Counted from the first letter of the stretch, positions 1 to 8,070 are shown. The stretch: DNA of 64,000 nucleotides from an unicellular cyanobacterium SU2 (GCA_002110465.1 NEED01000027.1:1-64000), one strand, 5' to 3'. Notes: a model not told the origin generated them from the letters alone. A program made the numbers and translations.

Positions 1-1
1 T

Positions 2-178
2 GTAGGTAACTTAAAATCCATAACTAGTCGTCGTTTGAGGTCTGAATTTCCAGAATTAGCTGATGTTTATAAAAAATCAGTTTTATGGAATGAATCGTAT
101 TTCATTGCCAGTTGCGGAGGTGTAACATTATCGCAACTAAAAGAATATGTTGAAAATCAAAAAACTCCTAATGGATAA
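2..178 (+). CDS. IS200/IS605-type TnpA transposase, C-terminal end (runs off the window)
   Basis: An open frame enters from the left edge and ends at a stop at 176-178, giving 58 residues. The segment contains SYFIASCGG and LKEYVENQ, the usual C-terminal signature of Y1-HUH single-strand transposases of the IS200/IS605 group. The tyrosine in LKEYVENQ is the likely nucleophile of the last helix (family knowledge). The 5' part lies outside the window, so I cannot tell whether the gene is complete. The hairpin just downstream (221-273) fits the subterminal right end of such an element. No tnpB partner is visible on this side. Confidence 0.8.
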   Translation, partial: VGNLKSITSRRLRSEFPELADVYKKSVLWNESYFIASCGGVTLSQLKEYVENQKTPNG

Positions 179-220
179 CTCCTCATACACCTCGTAAACT
201 CGGTATAAATCGTCGTTATC

Positions 221-273
221 GGGCTATCCTTCCCGACACTGACCGCAAGCGTTACAGTGCGGGGCTGTCGCCC
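221..273. repeat. Probable right-end hairpin of the IS200/IS605 element
   Basis: Outer arms GGGC (221-224) and GCCC (270-273) enclose an inner imperfect stem, CCCGACACTG against CAGTGCGGGG, around a short loop. IS200/IS605 elements carry subterminal hairpins that TnpA recognises. The position, about 45 bases after the transposase stop, suits the right end. The exact cleavage site is not evident. Confidence 0.5.
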
Positions 274-567
274 TTAGCTCAATATCCTTCAAACAAGTGC
301 TAATCGAGATCTTAGTTAAAATAAACCCATTAGTATCAAGGTATTCCTGACTCCAAATATCAAACGCCGAAGATAGATCATTAAGGTATTTATAATCTTC
401 GCTCAATTCTGATTTATTGATTTGAGAAGTTCTATCTTATTTAGAGCATAATTATCAATAATTAAAAGAGGTCAGTTCAGCTAACTTAGAACTTTCACTA
501 ACCTCTAGAAGACTTGTATTTTGTTTTTTTCACTGTTTAAGTTGTTAGTTAAACCTAAACTAGGATG
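274..567. other. Intergenic stretch after the IS element
   Basis: No convincing gene. A minus-strand frame running back from about 439 encodes an antitoxin-like string (EDYKYLNDLSSAFDIWS) with no good start, and it runs into the IS hairpin at 224. It may be the tail of an AbrB-type antitoxin cut by the insertion. The rest is AT-rich and carries no motif that I can name. Confidence 0.35.
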
Positions 568-1014
568 TTAGCTAATATTAACTTTGACAACTTTGCTTCT
601 TTCTTCTGCTGCTTTAGGAAGAATCAGATTCAAGATTCCATCTTTATATTCGGCTTTAACATTAGTATTTTCAATGTGAGTTGGTAGGGGAATAACACGA
701 TGGAATGAACCATAACGGAATTCGGTACGAGTGACACCATCTTCTTCGGTTTTAGTCGTAGATTTCCGTTCTCCTTTAATAGTAACAGCATCAGCTTGGA
801 CTTCTACATCTAAGTCCTTGGGTTCTAACCCTGGAACTTCGAGTTTAAGATGAATTTCTTCTGGGGTTTCCGTCATTTCAGCGGCCGGAACAAAGGATAG
901 ACCATTACCACGGCCTGGAAGAGGCATAGTTGGTGAAAACGTATCAAAGAGACGATTCATTTCTCTTTGTAAAGTTTCCATTTCACGGAAGGGTTCCCAA
1001 CGTACAAGTGCCAT
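568..1014 (-). CDS. hspA: Small heat-shock protein (Hsp20/alpha-crystallin family)
   Basis: A 148-residue ATP-independent chaperone that holds unfolding proteins and associates with thylakoid membranes in cyanobacteria (family knowledge). Residues 1-40 form the Hsp20 N-terminal arm (MALVRWEPFREME, NRLFDTF). Residues about 43-140 form the alpha-crystallin domain, with the conserved AEYKDGILNLILPK motif near the end. The start is supported by a strong AGGAGGT ribosome-binding site at 1021-1027 on the minus strand. Length is normal for cyanobacterial Hsp17/HspA. It is monocistronic, with 158 bases to hemD upstream. I see no clear CIRCE element in that gap, so heat regulation is assumed from the family rather than read from the sequence. 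Confidence 0.93.
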   Translation of the reverse strand: MALVRWEPFREMETLQREMNRLFDTFSPTMPLPGRGNGLSFVPAAEMTETPEEIHLKLEVPGLEPKDLDVEVQADAVTIKGERKSTTKTEEDGVTRTEFRYGSFHRVIPLPTHIENTNVKAEYKDGILNLILPKAAEERSKVVKVNIS

Positions 1015-1172
1015 ATTTTTACCTCCTATCTTGGAGATTATTCATTTTCCTTGGAGTTTGACTGTTTTGGTCTCCCTCCACTACCTAGAATAATTCACGT
1101 TAAACAAGATTGATTTCGGTTTTAACTACTTATTTGGGTGAAATTTCCGTACTTTTTAGTAACACTTTTGAC

Positions 1173-1991
1173 TTAAGAAAAATAAGCAATTATAGCCTTA
1201 ATAAATCCAGTAAAGGAACTGTAATCTTCAGCTATAATTGAAACCTTTAATCCCAACTGTTGAGCATTTTTTGCCGTATAGGGTCCAAAACAAGCAATCA
1301 AACATTTTTGGTAATCTTTTGGCGTATGAACCATTGATAAAAATGCTTCTATTTCTCCTGTACTACTAAAAGCAATAATATCTATTTTTCCTGTTTTTAT
1401 CAACTCCAATTCCAGTTGATATAGGGATTTAGGTAAACTCTGAGTTTTATAAACAGTAATGGGAGTAACCTTAATCCCTAATTTTTGTAATCCTTGAATA
1501 AAATCAGGAATGATATCAGGTTCAGGAATACCTATAACTTCAGGAATAGGAACTAAAATAGTTTGTTGATTAATATCAGGATATTTGGCTAATTCTTTGA
1601 TGATTCCTTGGGGACTAGGTTCAAAGGGAATTAAATCCACCGTTAATCCTAGTTCATTTAATCTCTCAGTATCTTTACCAATCGCACATAACTTACATAA
1701 CTCAATAGTAGATATTGGTAAGTTTAATTGTTTTAAACGCAGAAAAAAAGCATCAATTCCATTACGACTGGTAAAGGCAATCCAATTAAATTGATTAATG
1801 TTTGATAAACATTTATCTAACTGATCAAAACTTTTTAATAAACAGGTTTCAATGGTTGGCATAATGATAGGAAGTCCACCATAGTTAAGAACTTCTTTAG
1901 CTAAGCGAAAGGCATAATTGCGAGGTGCAGTAATGAGAACCCGCTTATTATGAAGAGGTAACTGAGATTGGGGGAGTAGACTGTGGTTCAT
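1173..1991 (-). CDS. hemD: Uroporphyrinogen-III synthase
   Basis: Cyclises and inverts ring D of hydroxymethylbilane to uroporphyrinogen III, the branch point to chlorophyll, haem and bilins; cytosolic. The 272-residue protein has the two-lobed HemD pattern: KRVLITAPRNYAFRLAKEV at the N-terminus, FTSRNGIDAFF near residue 75, the hinge and second lobe with VPIPEVIG near 150, and IDIIAFSSTGEIEAFL near 205. HemD proteins diverge strongly in sequence, so identification rests on this spaced pattern and on length. The start is ATG at 1991. The gene is divergent from the methyltransferase at 2059, with a 67-base shared promoter region. Confidence 0.88.
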   Translation of the reverse strand: MNHSLLPQSQLPLHNKRVLITAPRNYAFRLAKEVLNYGGLPIIMPTIETCLLKSFDQLDKCLSNINQFNWIAFTSRNGIDAFFLRLKQLNLPISTIELCKLCAIGKDTERLNELGLTVDLIPFEPSPQGIIKELAKYPDINQQTILVPIPEVIGIPEPDIIPDFIQGLQKLGIKVTPITVYKTQSLPKSLYQLELELIKTGKIDIIAFSSTGEIEAFLSMVHTPKDYQKCLIACFGPYTAKNAQQLGLKVSIIAEDYSSFTGFIKAIIAYFS

Positions 1992-2002
1992 TGATCAATA
2001 CT

Positions 2003-2030
2003 TTGACAAAACGCATCAAATATGTATATA
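2003..2030 (+). promoter_or_regulatory. Sigma-70-type promoter for the methyltransferase gene
   Basis: A consensus -35 box TTGACA (2003-2008) is followed after 16 bases by TATATA (2025-2030). Transcription would begin near 2036-2038, on top of the first possible ATG at 2035, so the next ATG at 2059 is the more likely start of the downstream gene. Confidence 0.6.
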
Positions 2031-2058
2031 TTTAATGCTAATCGGTTCAACTAAAAAT

Positions 2059-2922
2059 ATGACCCAAACTCCCCCACCCTATTTTGATAATCTCCCCCAA
2101 AAATTTGAAGAAGGCAATCAAGAGGCTTTGGTGGCTTTTGGTAAACATATTCATTGGGGTTATTGGGAAGATGCTAAGACAGCAGATGGCACTTTAGAAG
2201 ATTTTGCTATAGCTGCCGACAATTTATCAAGAAGAGTTTGTCAAGTAGCTGCCATAGACAACAACAGAAATATTCTCGATATCGGTTGTGGGTTTGGAGG
2301 AACTATTTCTTGGTTAAATGATCATTTTAATCACTTAAACTTAGTTGGGGTTAATATTGATACTCAGCAATTAATTAGAGCTAAAAAAACCGTTTTACCT
2401 CAAGGGAATAATACCATTAATTTTATTGAAGCTAATGCTTGTAAAATTCCTTTAACCCAATCGGATTTTAATCACGTTTTAGCCTTAGAATGTATTTTCT
2501 CTTTTCCCAGTCGTGAGCAATTTTTTCAAGAAGCTTATCGTCTTTTGAAAGAAGATGGGAAACTTACCATTTGCGATTTTCTGCCGACTGAAAACTTTGC
2601 TAGAATCTGGAAATGGATTGAAAATAAAATTAATCCTCTTGTTGGGAAAACCTATGGTCAAGTCAAGACTAAGAACACCTTCCCTATTAATTTTATTCCT
2701 ATTTCAAAGTATAAAGAAATTGCCCAAAATACGGGGTTTAAATTAACTAAAATAGAGGATATTAACCGTAATACTTTACCAACTTATCCAGTAGTTAATC
2801 GACTCATGTGTCAAGAGGGAGGTCAAAATATGGTGAGTTCTACCCAAGGACTTGAGTTGGTTAGTAAACTCGGATTAATTCGCTATATGATTCTTGATTT
2901 TGAGAAACAATCAAAGGACTAA
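2059..2922 (+). CDS. SAM-dependent class I methyltransferase (UbiE/GSMT-like)
   Basis: A methyltransferase of about 287 residues with a standard Rossmann SAM-binding core. Motif I is NILDIGCGFGGT near residue 75, the acidic end of strand 2 is LVGVNID, and the motif IV/post-I region contains ALECIFSFPSREQFFQEAYR. The N-terminal HWGYWED element is typical of small-molecule methyltransferases acting on sarcosine, tocopherol or polyketide-like substrates. The substrate cannot be read from the sequence. I prefer the ATG at 2059 over 2035 because a consensus promoter ends at 2030. The next gene (2934-3323) converges with it, so it is transcribed alone. Confidence 0.85.
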   Translation: MTQTPPPYFDNLPQKFEEGNQEALVAFGKHIHWGYWEDAKTADGTLEDFAIAADNLSRRVCQVAAIDNNRNILDIGCGFGGTISWLNDHFNHLNLVGVNIDTQQLIRAKKTVLPQGNNTINFIEANACKIPLTQSDFNHVLALECIFSFPSREQFFQEAYRLLKEDGKLTICDFLPTENFARIWKWIENKINPLVGKTYGQVKTKNTFPINFIPISKYKEIAQNTGFKLTKIEDINRNTLPTYPVVNRLMCQEGGQNMVSSTQGLELVSKLGLIRYMILDFEKQSKD

Positions 2923-2933
2923 AATATTGAAGA

Positions 2934-3245
2934 TTAAGGTAAAAAACGATCTAAAGCTGCCTTTAATTCTTCAATTTCTTCATCAATATTACCTTCTTTT
3001 GCAGCACGTGCCACGCATTGGCTCAAATGTTCATCTAAAATTAATCGAGAAACCCGATCAATTGCTCCTCTAACTGCTGCTAATTGGACTAGAACTTCTG
3101 GACAGGGGCGATTCTCTGTTACCATAGTTTTAACTCCTCTAATATGTCCTTCAATGCGAGAAAGACGATTAGAAATTTTTTTAATAGACTCTTCGCTATG
3201 GACGTGGGGATGTCCCCCATGATGATCATGACTCTCACCCTTCAT
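2934..3245 (-). CDS. CsoR/RcnR-family metal-sensing repressor, InrS-like
   Basis: A DUF156 all-helical DNA-binding repressor that releases its operator on metal binding. It has a His-rich N-terminus (HDHHGGHPHVH), then ISNRLSRIEGHIRGVK, RPCPEVLVQLAAVR and LDEHLSQCVARAA. The Cys in RPCP and the His and Cys in DEHLSQC match the metal ligands of this family. The His-rich tail and overall sequence resemble cyanobacterial nickel sensor InrS. The frame is open back to a TTG at 3323, but the ATG at 3245 starts just before the His-rich segment and gives a typical 103-residue protein. It lies 120 bases downstream of a phosphoribosyltransferase on the same strand. No nickel exporter gene is beside it, so its target is elsewhere or unknown. 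Confidence 0.85.
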   Translation of the reverse strand: MKGESHDHHGGHPHVHSEESIKKISNRLSRIEGHIRGVKTMVTENRPCPEVLVQLAAVRGAIDRVSRLILDEHLSQCVARAAKEGNIDEEIEELKAALDRFLP

Positions 3246-3365
3246 TAGAATAGGGGATGACTTTATAGGTTGTGTCGTAGCGGTTTCGTGAATTGTTTTT
3301 TGAACCAATGATCTAACTTCCAACTTTCAAACGAACATATACATCAGACTAGATACTCTACTATT

Positions 3366-3893
3366 CTAGTACAAATGATGATTCTTTAAACCCTTAGCTA
3401 TATTTTCTGGGGTTATTTGTTCATAATATTCAAAAGGTTGATGAATCCAAGGATTATTTTCTAAATACTCTACATAATAATCGGGTTTAATCCTAGAACA
3501 ACTTTTGTACCAAAGAACTGCCGAGCGAATTTCAATTATTTTTTGATTATGATCATAGTTATTTAACCATTGGGTAGCCTCTTGAAGACTGATACCAGAA
3601 TCAACTAAATCATCGACTAATAATATTCGATTTCCTAATGATTCCCCTACCATAGCTAGATGCTCAGAAATTTTAATTTTTCCTCGCGTTTGATTACTTT
3701 CTCCTCCATAGGAAGCAGTACAAAGAATTCCTAAAGGCTTATTGTATAGACGACAAAGAATATCCCCTATTCTTAATCCCCCTTTGGCTAAACAAACGAT
3801 TTGATCAAATTGCCATTGAGACTGATAGATTTTGACTGCTAGAGTTTCAATATGTTGATGATATTGTGACCAAGAAACATATAAATCAGACAT
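3366..3893 (-). CDS. Phosphoribosyltransferase family protein (type I PRTase)
   Basis: A 175-residue PRTase-fold protein. The PRPP-binding signature RILLVDDLVDSGISL sits near residue 93, and an upstream PPi-loop-like CLAKGGLRIGDILC occurs near residue 36. It resembles the xanthine/hypoxanthine-guanine PRTase group seen in many cyanobacteria, which act in purine salvage. The 'hood' region that sets base specificity (YVEYLENNPWIHQPFEYY) has the aromatic W-x-x-x-P-F pattern of such enzymes, but the base is not certain. It may be co-transcribed with the InrS-like regulator downstream. Confidence 0.8.
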   Translation of the reverse strand: MSDLYVSWSQYHQHIETLAVKIYQSQWQFDQIVCLAKGGLRIGDILCRLYNKPLGILCTASYGGESNQTRGKIKISEHLAMVGESLGNRILLVDDLVDSGISLQEATQWLNNYDHNQKIIEIRSAVLWYKSCSRIKPDYYVEYLENNPWIHQPFEYYEQITPENIAKGLKNHHLY

Positions 3894-4052
3894 AAGCTAT
3901 GCTATATGAAAACAAAAGTAATTATAGTCTAATAGTATAGAATATTTTTCTTGATGGATACCTAATTAATCCATAATATAAGAGCATATAAGATTTTTAA
4001 TTGTAATGTTTTCAGCATTAATAACTGTGGATTGATTTCAGGAAGTAGTCTG

Positions 4053-4169
4053 ATGAGTTTATATGATACAGATATTAATCACTGGGTATAACAACAAGTA
4101 CAATTAATTAAACAAAAACAATAAGATCAAGTAGACTGGAATAATCTTAGTTTAATAAAAGAAAGGTAG
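4053..4169 (+). pseudogene. DUF29-family gene relic
   Basis: Reading from ATG 4053, the frame gives MSLYDTDINHWV, a stop, QQVQLIKQKQ, a second stop, then DQVDWNNLSLIKER and a third stop. Read through, it matches the N-terminal signature of DUF29 proteins (LYETDY..WL..TV.LLK....DQVDWDNL). Each internal stop replaces a codon one base away. DUF29 genes are multicopy in cyanobacteria and their function is unknown. This copy is dead and short. Confidence 0.65.
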
Positions 4170-4204
4170 AGACGTTTTATGAAATATCTCTACCTTATTT
4201 TTTC
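4165..4204. terminator. Bidirectional terminator-like hairpin
   Basis: A perfect 8-base stem, GGTAGAGA (4165-4172) with TCTCTACC (4187-4194), has T-rich DNA on the right and AAAAGAAA on the left. It lies just beyond the stop of the glutathione transferase (4220), so it probably ends that minus-strand transcript. Confidence 0.7.
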
Positions 4205-4219
4205 TCAATTTATTGGATT

Positions 4220-4879
4220 TTATGATTGCTTAGCCATCATTTTTTTCATGGTTGCTTTAAACTCCTCAATTTGTTCTGGTTGAGGTTCCGTTGATGACCA
4301 ACTTTCACGGGACATTAACCGTTGTATCCAAGCAGTGATACGAGGATATTTATCTAAAGATATTCCCAACATTGAAGCTAATGGAATAGCAGTTCCAGCG
4401 ACAATATCAGCTAAGGTTAAAGTCTCACCAATAAAATAAGAAGATTCGCCTAACCATTGCTCAAAAAGTGTGAGGACGGTTTCAATTTTGTCTACGGATT
4501 TCTGTTGCTGTTCATCAGAAATTTCACCAAATCCAAAGGCTTTTCGAGTAAGGGGAGTGGTGGCTGGCAGAAATTCATTAACCGTCACTAATTCCACCAT
4601 ACGAACGATCGCTAAATCTTGTGGCTCAGTGGGTAACAAAGAAGGGTTAGGATATTTAGCTTCAAGATAATCCAAGATAGCCAACGATTCAAAAACACTA
4701 AAGTCTTCATCAACCAAAACTGGAATATGATGGAAAGGATTAAGAGCCAAAAATTCAGGAGTCAATTGATCACCGCCGAGGGTTAATTCAATTAACTCAA
4801 ACTCTAGTCCTTTTTCCAATAGGGCAACCCAAACACGGCGAGAATTAAAGGAAATAGGCAAATGATAAAGTTTTAGCAT
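4220..4879 (-). CDS. Glutathione S-transferase family protein
   Basis: A cytosolic transferase of 219 residues that would conjugate or reduce electrophiles with glutathione. The thioredoxin-fold N-terminal domain spans about 1-78: MLKLYHLPISFNSRRVW carries the active-site serine region, and IPVLVDEDFSVFESLAILDYL carries the cis-Pro and the SNAIL-like glutathione-binding motif. The helical C-terminal domain follows, with YFIGETLTLADIVAGTA, the conserved N-capping box. The start is ATG at 4879. It is a single-gene unit ending in the hairpin at 4165-4204. The substrate class is unknown. Confidence 0.9.
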   Translation of the reverse strand: MLKLYHLPISFNSRRVWVALLEKGLEFELIELTLGGDQLTPEFLALNPFHHIPVLVDEDFSVFESLAILDYLEAKYPNPSLLPTEPQDLAIVRMVELVTVNEFLPATTPLTRKAFGFGEISDEQQQKSVDKIETVLTLFEQWLGESSYFIGETLTLADIVAGTAIPLASMLGISLDKYPRITAWIQRLMSRESWSSTEPQPEQIEEFKATMKKMMAKQS

Positions 4880-5197
4880 GACTTCTAAAATATGTAATTA
4901 TGGAGAATACCTATAGGCAAAGTAATGGGTCGAGATTTTGTGTGATTGTCAGGTTTACCTTTGTCTTTAATTTATGGGACTTTTAGGGGTGCTAAACTTG
5001 TTTGAGATTCCCTATGACACACTTGAGATGGGAATTTTGCTTAAGTCCCATTAGCGTCAAGCAGCATCTAATGAGATAATAGGTCTGATTTTTGATAGCT
5101 TACTAAATAATAGGTCAGCTTTAACAGTCTGATAGCTCAAGTTGTATTGTCCGCTATCAGCCTACCCTACTTACGAAAACTTTAGGAGAACCTTACA
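4880..5197. other. Intergenic region upstream of psbZ
   Basis: A 318-base gap between the divergent GST and psbZ genes. It must hold both promoters. The only element I can place is the psbZ ribosome-binding site AGGAGA at 5184-5189. I see no repeat or small gene. Confidence 0.5.
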
Positions 5198-5386
5198 ATG
5201 TCTATCATCTTCCAAATTGCTTTATCGGCTTTAGTCCTCTTTTCCTTTGTTATGGTGATTGGTGTTCCTGTAGCTTATGCCTCACCTCAAAACTGGAATC
5301 AGTCCAAACCTCTACTTTATATTGGGTCTGCTATTTGGACTGTTCTCGTTATTGTTGTAGGCGTTTTAAACTTCTTTGTCATTTAG
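5198..5386 (+). CDS. psbZ: Photosystem II reaction centre protein Z (Ycf9)
   Basis: A 62-residue thylakoid protein with two transmembrane helices (about 3-27 and 38-60) joined by a short polar loop, [11 protein letters not shown], that is diagnostic of PsbZ. It sits at the periphery of the photosystem II core beside CP43 (family knowledge). The start has a good Shine-Dalgarno AGGAGA eight bases upstream. It is followed after 155 bases by ribH on the same strand, an arrangement I know from other cyanobacteria. Confidence 0.96.
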   Translation: MSIIFQIALSALVLFSFVMVIGVPVAYASPQNWNQSKPLLYIGSAIWTVLVIVVGVLNFFVI

Positions 5387-5407
5387 TTTTTCTTAGATGC
5401 AAGCAAG

Positions 5408-5439
5408 TCCCTACCTAAAGCAAAATTCAAAGGTAGGGA
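5408..5439. terminator. Hairpin downstream of psbZ
   Basis: A perfect 9-base stem, TCCCTACCT (5408-5416) with AGGTAGGGA (5431-5439), and a 14-base loop. No T-run follows, so it may be an RNA-stabilising 3' hairpin or partial terminator that separates the abundant psbZ message from ribH. Confidence 0.5.
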
Positions 5440-5479
5440 TACAAACCTCAATAATAGATAAACTGATAACTAATACAGG

Positions 5480-5497
5480 GGTCAATAGCTGTTGACC
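5480..5497. repeat. REP-like hairpin, copy 1
   Basis: GGTCAA (5480-5485) pairs with TTGACC (5492-5497) around TAGCTG. The wider string AGGGGTCAATAGCTGTTGAC is closely related to the copy at 46704-46727, which suggests a dispersed palindromic repeat. Confidence 0.5.
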
Positions 5498-5541
5498 TCT
5501 ACCAATAAAAAATAACTGTCAAACTTACTGAAATTTAGCTC

Positions 5542-6135
5542 ATGACAACGTTCGAGGGAACTTTTACTCAAGATCCATCAACCTTCCGTTTTGCTATTGT
5601 CATTGGTCGTTTTAATGACCTGGTGACGGAAAAACTACTATCTGGTTGTCAAGATTGTTTAAAACGCCACGGCATTGATGTTGATCCTAACGGCACTCAA
5701 GTTGATTATGTCTGGGTTCCAGGGAGTTTTGAAGTGTCTTTAGTCGCCCGTCAACTCGCCCTATCTGGTCGTTACAATGCTATTATTTGCTTGGGGGCAG
5801 TGATTCGCGGACATACTCCCCACTTTGATTATGTAGCCGCAGAAGTTGCCAAAGGAATCGCGGCGGTAGGTTTTCAAACAGGAGTTCCGGTTATATTTGG
5901 GATTTTAACCACTGACACCATGCAACAAGCTTTAGAAAGAGCAGGAATTAAGAGCAATTTGGGCTGGAATTACGCCCTCAATGCCTTAGAAATGGCGAGT
6001 TTAATGGGGCAAATTCACCAGCAAGTTCCCTCCTCGATGTACCAGGGGAATAATACTCGCACCTTACCTGTTTCTTCCCACAATCCCCCTATGGTTCGCG
6101 AATCTTCCCCTGAAGTTTCAGAACTCCAAGAATAA
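5542..6135 (+). CDS. ribH: 6,7-dimethyl-8-ribityllumazine synthase
   Basis: Condenses 5-amino-6-ribitylamino-uracil with 3,4-dihydroxy-2-butanone 4-phosphate, the penultimate step to riboflavin. Visible motifs are [50 protein letters not shown] with the catalytic His loop, and [20 protein letters not shown]. At 197 residues it is longer than the usual ~155. The extra 35 residues form a Ser/Pro/Asn-rich C-terminal tail (from about 162), which is probably disordered and common in cyanobacterial RibH. The start is ATG 5542. Confidence 0.95.
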   Translation: MTTFEGTFTQDPSTFRFAIVIGRFNDLVTEKLLSGCQDCLKRHGIDVDPNGTQVDYVWVPGSFEVSLVARQLALSGRYNAIICLGAVIRGHTPHFDYVAAEVAKGIAAVGFQTGVPVIFGILTTDTMQQALERAGIKSNLGWNYALNALEMASLMGQIHQQVPSSMYQGNNTRTLPVSSHNPPMVRESSPEVSELQE

Positions 6136-6186
6136 TTATGGACTCATGAGTCGTCACCAACAATTGTTCAGAAGTGACCACGGACA

Positions 6187-7839
6187 TTATTGGTCTTCTT
6201 GGTCTGAGGGGGCAAACACGGGACAATATCCCTCTGGGGTAACTTTAAATCCATAGAGGGGCGATTGAGAATTCCAGCACCGTTGACCGCGATAATGTAA
6301 GCACGTTAGACAACAATCGAGGTCGCTAACTGTTCGACTTTGACTGCTTTGATTCAAGAGTTCACGCTGAGAAATCCCTCGTAAGACCAATTCTTCTCCT
6401 TGCCAACGAGCTTCGACTAATCCGGTATCGGCAAACTGTCGCCAACGGGGATCTTGATTGAGTCCTTTGGGTAACGTTAGAGTAATGTTCGTCTCTAATT
6501 CGTTTAACTCTCCTTCATAAACCGTTGGTGCGGGAGGAGCCGGTTGAATAAATTGCTCTCCGATAGGCAGTTCGACTAAAGTCCCTACGGCCGGAGAATG
6601 TAATTGATAGCGATTACGGAGTTCTTCTAAATTCGTTAAATCAGCCAAATAGGTGGGGGAACCATGAACAAAAATAATGTGTTGGGGTCGCAAATTGTGG
6701 ATCAGTTGGGTTGTATTGCGCCCATCGCTATGCTCGGCCAAAAGATAGGTGTCTAAATGAACCGAAGGCGATCGCGTTAATTCTAGAATCTCAGGGGAAT
6801 TAGGTTCTAAGGTAGATTGAGGTTTTTCAGGTAACAAAATCAACCAAGACCCCGACATTAAATACCCTTCTTGGTGGAGACGCGCTACATCATCTGTCAG
6901 AACAATACAAGGCGGTTGTCCTAATACCCCTCTTTGTTGAAGAGTTAAACGACGTAATCGAGGACAAATCCGCTCATCCCAAAATAGAGGCTGATGTTTT
7001 GCAAAATTTTGTACTGATAGGGGAAATTCTGGTAATAAATCTAGGTAGATATCACAGGCGTGAGCGACATTTCCATCCACCCAAATATCTAAATCTCGTC
7101 CCGTGAATTGGTGATGGGAGCGCAAAAGTTTCAAAATTTCTTGACCTAATCCTAGGGGGGGAACCGGTAGTAGCACACTTTGTCCCTGAGCCAAAGACTC
7201 ATAAATACGCTGCATCAGGTGTTTTTCTTGCTGACGGCGGTGAGGATGACGGGTCGTTCCATAACTTCCTTCAATAATGAGGATATCAGGAGATAACCCC
7301 CGTAAAGCTTCAACAGACAACCCTTCTACCAGTTGTAGGTTAGATAGGGAAAAATCTCCTGTATAGAGGACTTTATAGGTTCGCTGAGGGGTTCGATAGC
7401 TTAGAAGAGTGGCTGCTGCCCCTGGCAAATGACCGGCTGGTAACAATTCAACCGTTAAATTTTTGAAGAGTTCAACGGGCGATCGCCATTTGAGGGGGTG
7501 ACAGAAATTCTTCTGACTTAATGGTTGTTCTGGCCAATTTAAAGGAAGCAGTTGCCGCGTGACTTCACTTCCATAGATAGGGAGATCAGGAAATGCTTCA
7601 TGTAACGCTAATAAGCCCCGCGCATGGTCTCCATGGGCATGACTACAAAAAACCCCATCAGCCGGAGGTTGAGCCTGAGTCAGTAGAGGGTCAATATTGG
7701 TTAATCCGCAATCAAGCAAAATACGATAAGGACCCATTTGAATTTGCAAACAAACTCCTTCTCGATAATGACCAACTCCATAAGGAAAACAGTACAGGTC
7801 GGTTGGATAAGGATCAGAAGTTAGAGAGCTTCTACTCAT
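6187..7839 (-). CDS. Metallo-beta-lactamase-fold hydrolase with beta-CASP-like insert and Cys-rich tail
   Basis: A 550-residue protein. The MBL core has the zinc motif CSHAHGDHARG near residue 66, a second histidine in AGHLPGAAATLL, YTGDFSLS, and a late HGSPTYLADL. The middle section (ILIIEGSYGTT, QSVLLPVPPLGLGQEILKLL, then LLAEHSDGRNTTQLIHNLRP) follows the beta-CASP pattern of RNA- or DNA-processing nucleases such as CPSF73/RNase J relatives. The last 45 residues contain CCLTCLHYRGQRCWN and YCPVF, a likely Fe-S or zinc site. I infer a nucleic-acid hydrolase, but no substrate is visible. It is monocistronic, with start ATG 7839. Confidence 0.75.
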   Translation of the reverse strand: MSRSSLTSDPYPTDLYCFPYGVGHYREGVCLQIQMGPYRILLDCGLTNIDPLLTQAQPPADGVFCSHAHGDHARGLLALHEAFPDLPIYGSEVTRQLLPLNWPEQPLSQKNFCHPLKWRSPVELFKNLTVELLPAGHLPGAAATLLSYRTPQRTYKVLYTGDFSLSNLQLVEGLSVEALRGLSPDILIIEGSYGTTRHPHRRQQEKHLMQRIYESLAQGQSVLLPVPPLGLGQEILKLLRSHHQFTGRDLDIWVDGNVAHACDIYLDLLPEFPLSVQNFAKHQPLFWDERICPRLRRLTLQQRGVLGQPPCIVLTDDVARLHQEGYLMSGSWLILLPEKPQSTLEPNSPEILELTRSPSVHLDTYLLAEHSDGRNTTQLIHNLRPQHIIFVHGSPTYLADLTNLEELRNRYQLHSPAVGTLVELPIGEQFIQPAPPAPTVYEGELNELETNITLTLPKGLNQDPRWRQFADTGLVEARWQGEELVLRGISQRELLNQSSQSRTVSDLDCCLTCLHYRGQRCWNSQSPLYGFKVTPEGYCPVFAPSDQEDQ

Positions 7840-7883
7840 AGACTCTTTTAGTCAGCTGTGGCAAGAGAAAAAAAAGGATATAA

Positions 7884-7934
7884 GGTTCAGGGTAACAATT
7901 TTATCGAAAAGTTATTCGTCTTTGCCCTTGAACC
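7884..7934 (-). terminator. Terminator-like hairpin after the 40-residue protein gene
   Basis: GGTTCAGGG (7884-7892) and CCCTTGAACC (7925-7934) form a stem with one bulge and a long loop. On the minus strand it is followed within about ten bases by a run of eight T, which suits intrinsic termination of the small gene at 7948-8070. Confidence 0.5.
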
Positions 7935-7947
7935 AATCCAAGGCTTT

Positions 7948-8070
7948 TTAGTGAGCCGACCCATTGCCATCGTAGTTATCAGAGTCGTAGAATCCGTTTT
8001 TGGTTCCAAAAAAGAGGCTCGAAAGAATAAATAAACCGGTCAGAATTGCTATAACTAATTTAACATCCAT
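7948..8070 (-). CDS. Short single-helix membrane protein, 40 residues, conserved type
   Basis: A complete small gene: ATG at 8070, stop at 7948-7950, and a Shine-Dalgarno GGAG about ten bases upstream on the minus strand. The product starts MDVKLVIAILTGLFILSS, a single membrane helix. It ends in a polar tail, GTKNGFYDSDNYDGNGSAH, rich in Asp/Asn/Gly. The look is that of the small thylakoid proteins of cyanobacteria, and I believe similar unassigned proteins occur in other genomes, but I cannot match it to a named photosystem subunit. The terminator-like hairpin at 7884-7934 follows it. Confidence 0.7.
   Translation of the reverse strand: MDVKLVIAILTGLFILSSLFFGTKNGFYDSDNYDGNGSAH

Noticed and set aside
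224-406. 60-codon minus-strand frame overlapping the IS hairpin
   Set aside because: Starts with TTG without a ribosome-binding site and its last third translates the palindrome. At most the cut end of an antitoxin gene.
2035-2058. Earlier ATG for the methyltransferase
   Set aside because: A consensus promoter ends five bases before it, so the transcript would begin at or after this codon.
7593-7841. 82-codon plus-strand frame
   Set aside because: Lies wholly opposite the start of the metallo-beta-lactamase gene, with no recognisable product.
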